DNA of 13,185 nt from DASYAN01 sp036501345. Lineage in GTDB: Bacteria; Chloroflexota; Ktedonobacteria; Ktedonobacterales; Ktedonobacteraceae. A model generated the notes under the pieces. The model ran no database searches, had not been told where the DNA came from, and was given only the letters and a program-made list of their open reading frames with translations. The translations under genes were made by a program, and so were the position numbers. Below are positions 5,508 through 11,544 of the stretch, one piece after another (the stretch's first letter is position 1; each line of letters begins with the position of its first letter). The DNA lies in the NCBI GenBank assembly GCA_036501345.1, contig DASYAN010000554.1, positions 1 to 13,185 of the forward strand, read 5' to 3'.

Positions 5508-5656
5508 TTATGCGATTCAATAGTCACCGGGGCTTTAGAAATTACTGACGAGCTTTATGAAGCCTTTTCAGTGGCGCACTGACATGATTTCCTTCACTCT
5601 TTTGATGGTGTCTTTTCTCTTGCTTGACATCAACCATGACAGCAACGAAAGATCTT
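5508..5656. repeat. Dispersed intergenic repeat, copy B (uninterrupted)
   Basis: Starts TTATGCGATTCAATAGTCA and includes GATGGTGTCTTTTCTCTTGC at about 5604-5623, which is the uninterrupted form of the ISKra4 target site. It aligns with copy A (2381-2489 plus 4102-4134) and diverges after AGCAACG-AAAG. It has no gene of its own, but a small reading frame begins near its right end (5636). Nothing shows whether it is a promoter region, a degenerate element or a duplicated intergenic segment. Confidence 0.7.
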
Positions 5657-5830
5657 GAGGAGCAAGAAGAGTGTGAAGAGGTGTCATGGCATTTTCTCGG
5701 AAGGTTGGGAGAAGAAGTGAAGAGGTGTCGAGCGTCATGGAAATCTGATTCTGGTCAAGAAACTCTCATACGACTTTTGGATGCTTTTCTAGCGTCAAAA
5801 GAGATAACTGTGATACTCTATAAAGCGTGA
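5636..5830 (+). CDS. Small acidic hypothetical protein (doubtful)
   Basis: A 64-residue reading frame (MTATKDLEEQEECEEVSWHF...) rich in Glu, with no recognised family or membrane segment. No Shine-Dalgarno precedes the ATG; an in-frame TTG at 5624 is no better. It starts inside repeat copy B, and the similarity to copy A ends within its first codons, so copy A does not carry the gene. Amphipathic helix-like segments around LGRLGEEVKRCRASW and LIRLLDAFLA could be real. It may also be a chance frame. Confidence 0.3.
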   Translation: MTATKDLEEQEECEEVSWHFLGRLGEEVKRCRASWKSDSGQETLIRLLDAFLASKEITVILYKA

Positions 5831-6242
5831 ATAAGTGTTTGTACGTTCGCATGACTGATACGCAGTCAAAACAACCCCCACAATTCCTTGGTATACTTGG
5901 TTACTGTTTTGCTAGGTGACTCTCCTTCCTAGAGTGTACCAGGTTTCTCTTCTGCGACCCTCCAAAATCGGGGCAAGGCCACAACTGACCTTGACCCGCT
6001 TGAGAGAAGGCCCAATAGAACTACGAGGACAGAGAAATTCCAACGAAATTGGTCCTTTGGAGGGTGATGATGGGTGGTCCTTTGGAGGGTGATGGACGAG
6101 AAGCTGTCATTCCCACGATTTGTCCCTCTTTTCCTCTGGACCAATGTGCCATCTTCTTCTATACTCACCTTTGAAGGGCCATGACTCTCTGTGGGCTCAA
6201 TCTTTCCCAAGACCGCTGTCATGTCGGTTTTGTGTTGACACA
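5831..6242. other. Intergenic region without a convincing gene
   Basis: About 410 bp between the small frame and the leader of the secreted-protein gene. Apart from a 25-bp-period direct repeat (6050-6094) and a small CTAGG/CCTAG inverted repeat near 5914-5934, no structure stands out. A 97-codon frame on the minus strand (5929-6222) has no recognisable domain, and its HHHPPK core comes from the direct repeat, so it was not called. A TTGACA at 6235-6240 could be a -35, but no matching -10 follows. Confidence 0.5.
6050..6094. repeat. Direct repeat, two copies, 25-bp period
   Basis: TGGTCCTTTGGAGGGTGATG occurs at 6050-6069 and again, exactly, at 6075-6094, separated by ATGGG. It lies about 260 bp upstream of the secreted-protein gene. 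It could be a pair of protein-binding sites or a simple tandem duplication. Confidence 0.85.
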
Positions 6243-6344
6243 GGACTTTTGAGAGAAGTCCGCCTCTAGCTCACACTCCTACCTGAGGAGTGCCTTCCGT
6301 GATGACTCGTCGCGTCATCACGCTTCTCCCGAAAAGGAGGGAAG
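6243..6344 (+). promoter_or_regulatory. Structured leader: consecutive stem-loops ending over the ribosome-binding site
   Basis: Four stem-loops follow one another. GGACTT/AAGTCC (6243-6248/6256-6261, 7-nt loop). CACTCCT/AGGAGTG (6274-6280/6286-6292, 5-nt loop). GTGATGAC/GTCATCAC (6299-6306/6314-6321, 7-nt loop). Finally CTTCTCC (6323-6329), which can pair with GGAG(GG)AAG (6336-6344) and so cover the Shine-Dalgarno AAGGAGG of the gene starting at 6350. The first three stems are perfect; the fourth needs a bulge or a G-U pair. The third could also be a DNA operator, being a perfect dyad. The arrangement suggests control of translation or mRNA stability. No known riboswitch class was recognised. 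Confidence 0.5.
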
Positions 6345-6349
6345 AAACC

Positions 6350-7183
6350 ATGAGGAAAATCATCGCTACTTGCTTATTCGTCTTTCTTGGGATAACATCA
6401 CCTCTTCCAAGGACTGTTTTTGCTTCCTCACCGGGACTCCCATTCACTCAACTCACCTATATAGGACCAACGGTTCTTGCCCAAGGGCAACCCATCGCAC
6501 TTTCAGCCGTGCTGAAGGCCAATGGTACTCTTCCTCTTAGCGGACGGGGAGTCGTTGTGAGTGTGGGCAGTCAGAGCTGCACAGGAACCACGGATGCCAG
6601 TGGAACAGCCAAGTGCGTGATCACCTCAATCTCAGCACCACTGGGGCCAACCACGGTCACTGCCAGTTTTACTGGGGATACACGCTCTCCATCCGCCAAA
6701 GAGAGCAAGCCCGTCGTGATTTTTACGTTCTTGTCGAGCGGTTCTTTTGTGTTGGGTGACCGGACCGTCGCTTCTGCTTTACCAAACACCCCTCTCACAT
6801 GGTGGGGGGCACAATGGCAGAAACTGAATACCCTCTCAGGTGGCTCTGCCCCGGCTGCATTCAAAGGCTTTGCCACGGCCCTGAGCACGACAGCACCCTC
6901 TTGCGGAAATACCTGGACAGCTGGTCCTGGCAAGAGCACGAAACCGCCAATAAGTGCGCCATCCTATATGGCCGTGATCGTAGCCAGTACCGTGACGAAG
7001 TCCCAAAACACCATTTCAGGCAATACTGCTTCCATTGTCATTGTCAAGACGAATCCGGGCTCTGCCAATAACTCAGGCCGCGCTGGGATTGGCACCGTGG
7101 TTGCGACATTGTGTCAGTCTCCCAATTTGCCCCAAGTTAGTGGCAGCGTACCACCGAGAAAAAAGGACGCGCAGGCGGAATGA
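6350..7183 (+). CDS. Secreted Ig-like domain protein
   Basis: A 277-residue exported protein. Residues 1-25 (MRKIIATCLFVFLGITSPLP, then RTVFA) form a Sec signal peptide with a likely cut after VFA. Residues ~28-125 form a bacterial Ig-like domain of the kind found as tandem repeats in surface proteins (PTVLAQGQPIALSAVL ... GTTDASGTAKCVI ... VTASFTGD), with two cysteines that could form a disulphide. The remaining ~150 residues (GSFVLGDRTVA, TWWGAQWQKLN, PSYMAVIVASTVTKS, GTVVATLC) form a second conserved domain seen after Ig-like or similar repeats in secreted proteins of Chloroflexi and actinobacteria; its function is unknown to me. The start at 6350 has AAGGAGG at a 9-nt spacing; a longer frame from 6290 would hide the signal peptide. 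Probably an adhesin or cell-surface matrix component (inference). Followed by a strong terminator. Confidence 0.82.
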   Translation: MRKIIATCLFVFLGITSPLPRTVFASSPGLPFTQLTYIGPTVLAQGQPIALSAVLKANGTLPLSGRGVVVSVGSQSCTGTTDASGTAKCVITSISAPLGPTTVTASFTGDTRSPSAKESKPVVIFTFLSSGSFVLGDRTVASALPNTPLTWWGAQWQKLNTLSGGSAPAAFKGFATALSTTAPSCGNTWTAGPGKSTKPPISAPSYMAVIVASTVTKSQNTISGNTASIVIVKTNPGSANNSGRAGIGTVVATLCQSPNLPQVSGSVPPRKKDAQAE

Positions 7184-7226
7184 TGACAAGGCCATACCCT
7201 CTTCTCATCCCTTTGCCCAGAGAAGC

Positions 7227-7273
7227 GGAGGCTCCAAACACTTTGGAAACCAAAGGAGCCTCCCTCACTTTTT
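7227..7273 (+). terminator. Rho-independent terminator of the secreted-protein gene
   Basis: GGAGGCTCC (7227-7235) pairs with GGAGCCTCC (7255-7263), enclosing a second stem CTTTGG/CCAAAG with an AAA loop; six T residues follow at 7268-7273. It lies 44 bp after the stop codon of the secreted-protein gene, between convergent genes. Confidence 0.85.
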
Positions 7274-7313
7274 TCCTCCACACTTCTTCAAGAGGTCGAC
7301 CTGCCATCAGCAG

Positions 7314-7946
7314 CTAGGAATGGGGAGTCGGCGTGCTGGTGGGTTTTCCCCCGGTATTCTTGTTGTCAGAGCTGTGATTGTCTGTACTGGTCCCATTGCC
7401 ATTAGCATGACTGGTCCCATTGGGAGTCTCTTCTTTGGTACTGCTTGCCGTCGGGGTGGACTGGGAACTGGGGAGATGTCCATTGATGCACGCAGCTAAG
7501 GGCGTTGTTCCACAGCTCTGGAGTACAGCAGCGAGATAGGTCCGTGCGTTGCCACTGGTCAGCTTGCCAGCTGTGTTGGCTTTGTCATGACTGGCAAGGT
7601 CCTGTGCGGAGGTGAGCAGGTGATCGATTTGCCCATAGCCGAGAACTTGGCCAGAGAGAACGGCTTGTCCGCTCGGTGTTGTGCCTTTGAAGGTCCCGGT
7701 GTGTAAGCTACAGATGGCTGCGATGTCATCACTCTTATCAGCAGTATTCAAAGAGAAGTTGGCAGCCAAGCGTTGAGCGTCGGCAAGTCCAGGGCATGGG
7801 CTATTATGATCAGTGGCGTTGGCATTCTCATGAGAGGCATCCTGATCTGGAGTGAACCCATTTGGTTCATGCACACTTTTGATACCGCTGGCGAATCCCT
7901 GAAAACGTGACGATAAAGAAAGAGAGAAACAAGAAAAGGAAGACAC
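7314..7946 (-). pseudogene. Small secreted protein with low-complexity tail, 5' end damaged
   Basis: A ~210-codon frame. Its central part (GLADAQRLAANFSLNTADKS ... AAICSLHTGTFKGTTPSGQA ... YLAAVLQSCGTTPLAACI) is Ala/Ser-rich with cysteines, and the last ~50 residues are a Thr/Ser/Asn/Pro/Gly-rich tail typical of exported surface proteins. Its N-terminus lacks a convincing signal peptide. In another frame, 7990-7900 encodes a strongly hydrophobic segment (MSDIGVLLVALLLLLCLPFL from a TTG) that would fit as the missing signal or membrane anchor if a one-base frameshift near 7900-7910 (GTTTTCAGGGATT) is assumed. The opposite view is that insertion of the IS1182-type element removed the N-terminus and that the hydrophobic stretch is only the reverse reading of a purine-rich leader. 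Either way the gene appears broken. No homologue recognised. Confidence 0.55.
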
Positions 7947-7979
7947 AACAGGAGAAGGAGAGCCACCAGGAGAACACCA

Positions 7980-8252
7980 ATGTCACTCAAACCACAAGCG
8001 ATCTGTCCAGTCCCTCAAGAAACCGCCCGAGTAGCACGAACAGTATTCTCCAAGGGAAATCTCTCTATGCAGATGCGCGACGTGTTGGGCAGCATCTATA
8101 CCGATGAAGATTTTGTGGACTTGTTTCCCAAGGAAGGACAGCCTGCCCAAGCTCCGTGGCGGTTGGCCCTAGTCACCGTGATGCAATTTGTAGAGAACCT
8201 GTCCGATCGGCAAGCGGCTGATGCAGTGCGTGCAAGGATCGATTGGAAATAT
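7980..8252 (+). pseudogene. IS1182-type transposase, N-terminal fragment
   Basis: Ninety-one codons of a DDE transposase N-terminal domain (DUF772 type): MSLKPQAICPVPQETARVAR, then MQMRDVLGSIYTDEDFVDLF, and APWRLALVTVMQFVENLSDR followed by QAADAVRARIDWKY. The family continues with ALGLELTD, but here the frame passes after WKY into the 94-bp MITE and stops at 8276. No trace of the other ~350 residues is seen beyond the MITE. AGGAG lies 7 nt before the ATG. The left inverted end of the element was not identified. Because there is no target duplication around this MITE copy and no downstream transposase, a deletion must have followed or accompanied the MITE insertion. Confidence 0.85.
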
Positions 8253-8346
8253 CCTAGAAAAGTAATCTTGGGGTGAGGCATGCTTCGTTGGAGTGAGAAT
8301 AATCTCTTCCTCTCACCTTGTCTCAACCCCAGTTTGCTAATCTAGC
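8253..8346. mobile_element. 94-bp MITE, copy 2 (ends the IS1182-type fragment)
   Basis: The same element as 4355-4448: it begins CCTAGAAAAGTAATCTTGGG and ends with GCTAATCTAGC, one base off the TCTAGG end of copy 1. The flanking hexamers AAATAT and ATAAAA do not match, so no target duplication remains. In this copy the central hairpin GTGAGA/TCTCAC (read on the minus strand) is perfect. Confidence 0.85.
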
Positions 8347-8590
8347 ATAAAACAGGTGGCTCAAAGAAATTCGATTCGTATCTAATGTGCTATTTTGTTC
8401 AAATTAATTTTATTTTCCATGAAGAATACAAATTTACTATATATGAACAAATTTATCCATCCGCAAATTTTAATTGCATTTTATCTTACCATGTCATATT
8501 GCTTATGCTTTACACTTTTTATTTGTTTATATCATTTAAATCTACTTTTAATCGAATTTCTGGATGTAGACTCACTGTTCTTTAGACGTT
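8347..8590. other. AT-rich island without genes
   Basis: About 240 bp estimated by eye at roughly three-quarters A+T, much richer than its surroundings, with no credible start or ribosome-binding site. It contains another ATTCGATTCG (8369-8378) and ATGCTTTACACTTTTTATTT near 8508-8527, which resembles a -35 but has no good -10 at standard spacing. It starts right after MITE copy 2 and may be foreign DNA joined at a deletion, or the promoter region of the downstream metabolic genes. Confidence 0.55.
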
Positions 8591-8884
8591 GCCTCCTCCA
8601 GCCAAGTGTCTCACATTTCCCTTCCTCGACTCTATCAAAGCGGGTCAACCTCAAAAGCTGGGTCTTCAAATTCAATCCAAGGCAGCGGTTGCGAGCGCTT
8701 TTTGGCTAGTCGTCGACGTATAAGGGTGAACGCTAAGCGCCTCCACCTGTCCTACCAAAAGCACGGGAGAAAGCACCAGCTTTTGAGAACGCTTGAAACA
8801 GAGGCTCAAAGCAGAGAAACGTTTGCCGATAGCGTTTCGTGCTACGATCAGAGCATTGTCTGGAAAGAATGGAGCGCAAGAACG
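8591..8884. other. Region upstream of the flavin oxidoreductase, open but probably not coding
   Basis: The oxidoreductase frame extends without a stop to 8606, adding 93 residues (MSHISLPRLYQSGSTSKAGS...) that resemble no luciferase-family N-terminus and are Ser/Arg-rich. The stretch ATTTCCCTTCCTCGACTCTA near 8615-8634 is similar to ATTTCCTTTCTCCGACTCTG near 4161-4180, a possible short dispersed repeat. No other feature was seen. Confidence 0.45.
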
Positions 8885-9742
8885 ATGAAGATAGGATTAA
8901 GCCTTCCTCCGACAACACAGTCACCAGACCAGTTTTATGCATGGGTCAGACGGGTGGACGCTGGTCCTTTCTCCACCCTGAGTGTCCTCGATCGCGTGGT
9001 CTATTCCAATTTTGAACCACTCATGACGTTGGCTGCAGCAGCGGCTCTCACCACGCGTGTACGCCTGATGACAGAAGTCTTGATCGCTCCCATCCGCAAT
9101 GCCACCCTGCTTGCCAAGGAAAGCGCAACCCTGGATATCCTTTCCAGGGGCCGTCTCACCCTTGGACTGGGTCTTGGTGGAAGAGAAGATGATTATCTGG
9201 CCGCAGGCGTCCCATATGAACAGCGCGGCAAACGGCTGGAAGAGCAACTGGAGCAAATGAAACGGATCTGGGCTGGCCAAAGGGTGCATGCCAATGTGGG
9301 GCCAATTGGGCCTCGCCCCATCCAGACAGATGGACCTGAACTGCTGCTTGGTGGATTCTCATCGAGAACAATCCAACGAGTTACTCGCTATGCTGATGGC
9401 ATCATCACGGCAATAAACGACATCAAGCAGATTGACCAAATGTTTCGTGCTGTTGAGCAGGGCTGGCAAGAAGCTGGCAGGGCTGGCAAGCCACGTCTTG
9501 TCGCCCAGATCGATATCGCGCTTGAGACGCACGATAGTGGGCAAGGGCAGAAGAACGTTCTGGACTACTATGCCGTTCTTCCTTCCTTCGCCGCATCCAA
9601 ATCTGCAACGCTGCTTACAACGCAGCAGCAACTCTCGGACACCAGGCACGCGCTTGAGCAGATTGGTACAGATGAGGTGGTGTTCTTTACGTGGAGCACG
9701 GACATCGAGCAAATTGATCGGATCGCAGACCTTCTCGGCTAA
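8885..9742 (+). CDS. Luciferase-like flavin-dependent oxidoreductase
   Basis: A 285-residue TIM-barrel enzyme of the bacterial luciferase superfamily (LLM class), which uses reduced flavin (FMN or F420) to oxidise or reduce small molecules. The N-terminus MKIGLSLPPT is the usual first strand. ATLDILSRGRLTLGLGLGGR followed by EDDYLAAGVPYEQRGKRLEE is the characteristic central signature, and GPELLLGGFSSRTIQRVTRYADG the later phosphate-binding strand region. The ATG at 8885 was chosen for its fit to family N-termini and for GGAG 10 nt upstream. Length is slightly below the family's usual 300-350 residues, without an obvious missing block. It is followed 143 bp later by an SDR gene on the same strand, suggesting a shared pathway. 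The substrate cannot be told from sequence. Confidence 0.88.
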   Translation: MKIGLSLPPTTQSPDQFYAWVRRVDAGPFSTLSVLDRVVYSNFEPLMTLAAAAALTTRVRLMTEVLIAPIRNATLLAKESATLDILSRGRLTLGLGLGGREDDYLAAGVPYEQRGKRLEEQLEQMKRIWAGQRVHANVGPIGPRPIQTDGPELLLGGFSSRTIQRVTRYADGIITAINDIKQIDQMFRAVEQGWQEAGRAGKPRLVAQIDIALETHDSGQGQKNVLDYYAVLPSFAASKSATLLTTQQQLSDTRHALEQIGTDEVVFFTWSTDIEQIDRIADLLG

Positions 9743-9885
9743 GGAGAGAGGCAGACATCGAGCCCCTTCAAGAGCGGATCGAGTTTCTCTTTCCACACAG
9801 CCTCGATCCCGGCGTGAGGCACTGGCAGAGCAGAGCGTGGACGCTGGCAAAGAACAGCGAAAAAATGATGACGAAGGAGAAAGAC

Positions 9886-10635
9886 ATGGGAAAGCTTGAA
9901 GGAAAAATGGCCCTTATTACCGGCGGCACTAGCGGCATCGGTTTGGCGACAGCGAAGCAGTTTGTCAATGAAGGTGCCTCCGTTTTCATCACGGGACGGC
10001 GTGAACCGGAGTTAGCAGCGGCAATAAAAGAGATCGGAAGGAATGTGATCGGCGTCCAAGGAGACGTGTCGAACCTTGCCGATCTTGATCGCCTCTTTGC
10101 ACACATCAAGCGGGAGAAAGGCAAGCTCGATAGTGTGTTCGCCAATGCTGGTGTTGCCAAGATTGCTCCCTTGGGCAAGATCACTGAGGAGCACTATGAC
10201 TCAATGTTCAATACCAATGTGAAAGGCCTCCTTTTCACGGTCCAGAAGGCACTTCCGCTGCTGCCGGATGGTGCCTCGATCATCTTGAATGCGTCCATCG
10301 CCGCCAGCAAAGGGTTGCCAGCGCAGAGTGTGTATAGCGCCACCAAAGCCGCCGTGCGTTCATTGGCGCGGACATGGACCATGGACTTAAAGGATCGTCG
10401 CATTCGCGTGAATGCAGTGAGCCCAGGCTTCATCGAGACACCCGCACTGGAAGACGTAATGGCTGCTAGAGGAGGGGGCGAGCAAAGCTTGAAGATGATA
10501 GCCGAGAGTATTCCGCTTGACAGAGTCGGCACACCCGACGAGATTGCCAAGGCTGTGGTGTTTCTCGCCTCCGACGACAGTAGCTACATCACGGGAACGC
10601 AATTGTTTGTGGATGGCGGCGTGGCACAAGTGTAG
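9886..10635 (+). CDS. Short-chain dehydrogenase/reductase (SDR), classical type
   Basis: A 249-residue NAD(P)-dependent oxidoreductase with a Rossmann fold. Seen in order: cofactor loop TGGTSGIG (12-19), GRRE after the second strand (37-40; the arginines favour NADPH), GDV (59-61), NAG (87-89), active-site Asn111 (FNTNVKG), Ser137 (ILNASIAA), Tyr150 and Lys154 (YSATK), and the PGFIETP loop (180-186). The C-terminus ends with the family's VFLASDDSSYITGTQLFVDG. The ATG at 9886 has AAGGAG 6 nt upstream; an open extension back to 9814 is not supported. Length is typical. Its place between an LLM oxidoreductase and a cupin suggests a small redox or detoxification cluster. The substrate is unknown. 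Confidence 0.95.
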   Translation: MGKLEGKMALITGGTSGIGLATAKQFVNEGASVFITGRREPELAAAIKEIGRNVIGVQGDVSNLADLDRLFAHIKREKGKLDSVFANAGVAKIAPLGKITEEHYDSMFNTNVKGLLFTVQKALPLLPDGASIILNASIAASKGLPAQSVYSATKAAVRSLARTWTMDLKDRRIRVNAVSPGFIETPALEDVMAARGGGEQSLKMIAESIPLDRVGTPDEIAKAVVFLASDDSSYITGTQLFVDGGVAQV

Positions 10636-10759
10636 ACCGTTCATTTTTTGGAAGGCCCTGTTCCATAGGCAGGGTACGCGTTTGTGTAAAATAGTGTCTC
10701 TCGGAGGATATGCATGGGCATTCTCATGCAAGCAGAAGAAAAGGAGAAGGAGTATCTCT

Positions 10760-11143
10760 ATGAGTTCACAGCAGACCGAACAATCATCCTGGCAAAGGGC
10801 AGTGCGTGTCATCAAACCTGACCAGTTTGATAGCAATACACCGCAGACAGCAGGAATGCGGCGCGTCTCAGCAGTTTCCAAGCAGTTAGCTGAGACCAAG
10901 GGGGTCTGGGCAGGTGTCACAGATGTAGAGGCACACGTCGGAACTGGCAAACACCATCATGGTGATCAGGAAACGATCATCTACGTTGTTACGGGGAGTA
11001 TCCAGATGATCTGGGGCGATCACCTAGAGTTCCAGACTAATGCCACGGCGGGCGATTTCATCTATGTGCCACCCTTTGTGCCGCACAAAGAAAGAAATGC
11101 CGGAGACATTCCTTCACAATGGGTGATTGTGCGCACTGGCTAG
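10760..11143 (+). CDS. Small single-domain cupin protein
   Basis: A 127-residue beta-barrel protein. Cupin motif 1 is GTGKHHHGDQETIIYVVTG (61-79), with His65, His67 and Glu71 as metal ligands. Motif 2 is GDFIYVPPFVPHKERN (98-113), with His109 as the fourth ligand. All ligands are present, so it should bind a divalent metal. Proteins of this size act as isomerases, dioxygenases or sensors; the reaction is unknown. The start at 10760 has AAGGAGAAGGAG upstream (last GGAG about 9 nt away). It lies 124 bp after the SDR gene on the same strand. The gap contains a CCCTG/CAGGG hairpin and a TAAAAT (10687-10692) that might be a -10 of its own promoter. Confidence 0.88.
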   Translation: MSSQQTEQSSWQRAVRVIKPDQFDSNTPQTAGMRRVSAVSKQLAETKGVWAGVTDVEAHVGTGKHHHGDQETIIYVVTGSIQMIWGDHLEFQTNATAGDFIYVPPFVPHKERNAGDIPSQWVIVRTG

Positions 11144-11322
11144 GAACCAATTGTCGTTAATCTGGAAGCAACCGATGCCAATCCGTAAAGAAGATAGTGA
11201 AAGGAAAAACCCAAATGCAAAAGACTTCACAACACGACAGCAATCTGATGAATGGGGTACCCCGCAATACTGTTCAAATAAGACCCTCATGGATGGGCTC
11301 CACCACCCTGGATGAAAAATGG
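11144..11322. other. Gap between the cupin gene and the IS110-family element
   Basis: About 180 bp with no gene called. A 62-codon frame (11127-11315) has no recognisable content. No clear terminator follows the cupin gene. The left boundary of the IS110-family element probably lies near the right side of this gap, in the CT-containing stretch around 11300-11320, because the element's promoter-like -10 starts at 11323. Confidence 0.4.
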
Positions 11323-11328
11323 TAGAAT
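11320..11328 (+). promoter_or_regulatory. Extended -10 element upstream of the IS110-family gene
   Basis: TGGTAGAAT reads as TGn plus TAGAAT (11323-11328), predicting transcription from about 11335. No fitting -35 lies 17 bp upstream. In IS110 elements a complete promoter is known to form only when the two ends join in the circular form, so a -10 near the left end without a -35 is what would be expected. Confidence 0.35.
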
Positions 11329-11334
11329 GAGGGG

Positions 11335-11525
11335 TGGACGTTGGAGCACAGAGATCGGCTTTTTCATTTGTGCTGCGAGCCAGCAAATAAGACTGATCGG
11401 GGTGAGGTCAGGCACCACCCATTGTTGCAAGCATGAGCAGGGTGTGCTCGTGGGAAGCACGCAGAAGAGTATCTTGGTAGCACCCCACCCAAGCTTTGGA
11501 CGTCTGCAGACAACGGGCTGAAGCC
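11335..11525 (+). ncRNA. Candidate bridge RNA of the IS110-family element
   Basis: The ~190-nt stretch between the -10-like site and the ribosome-binding site of the transposase is GC-rich, free of the transposase frame and highly foldable. Stems seen: GCACA/TGTGC around 11346-11372; GGTG/CACC around 11401-11416; GAGCA/TGCTC with GGGTG loop around 11435-11449; and an outer GTGGG (11450-11454) with CCCAC (11484-11488) enclosing AAGA-GTA-TCTT (11465-11475), leaving two unpaired sides of 10 and 8 nt. A stem, an internal loop and a terminal hairpin is the layout of target- and donor-binding loops in IS621-type bridge RNAs, which are of similar length and position. Expression and the guide matches are not shown here. 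Confidence 0.4.
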
Positions 11526-11544
11526 CCAGAAGAGGAGAACAGAG

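Noticed and set aside
5929..6222. 97-codon minus-strand frame with an HHHPPK segment.
   Set aside because: No ribosome-binding site, no recognisable domain, and its distinctive centre is produced by the 25-bp direct repeat.
5831..6242. Promoter around TTGACA at 6235-6240 for the secreted-protein gene.
   Set aside because: No acceptable -10 is present 16-18 bp downstream; the position falls in the first leader hairpin.
8096..8326. Minus-strand 76-codon frame beginning MRQGERKRLFSLQ.
   Set aside because: It starts in the MITE and runs antisense through the transposase fragment; it is a by-product of the MITE frame also seen at 4428.
8606..8884. 93-residue N-terminal extension of the LLM oxidoreductase.
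   Set aside because: The family starts at MKIGLSLP; the extension is Ser/Arg-rich without resemblance to luciferase-type proteins, and a start with GGAG exists at 8885.
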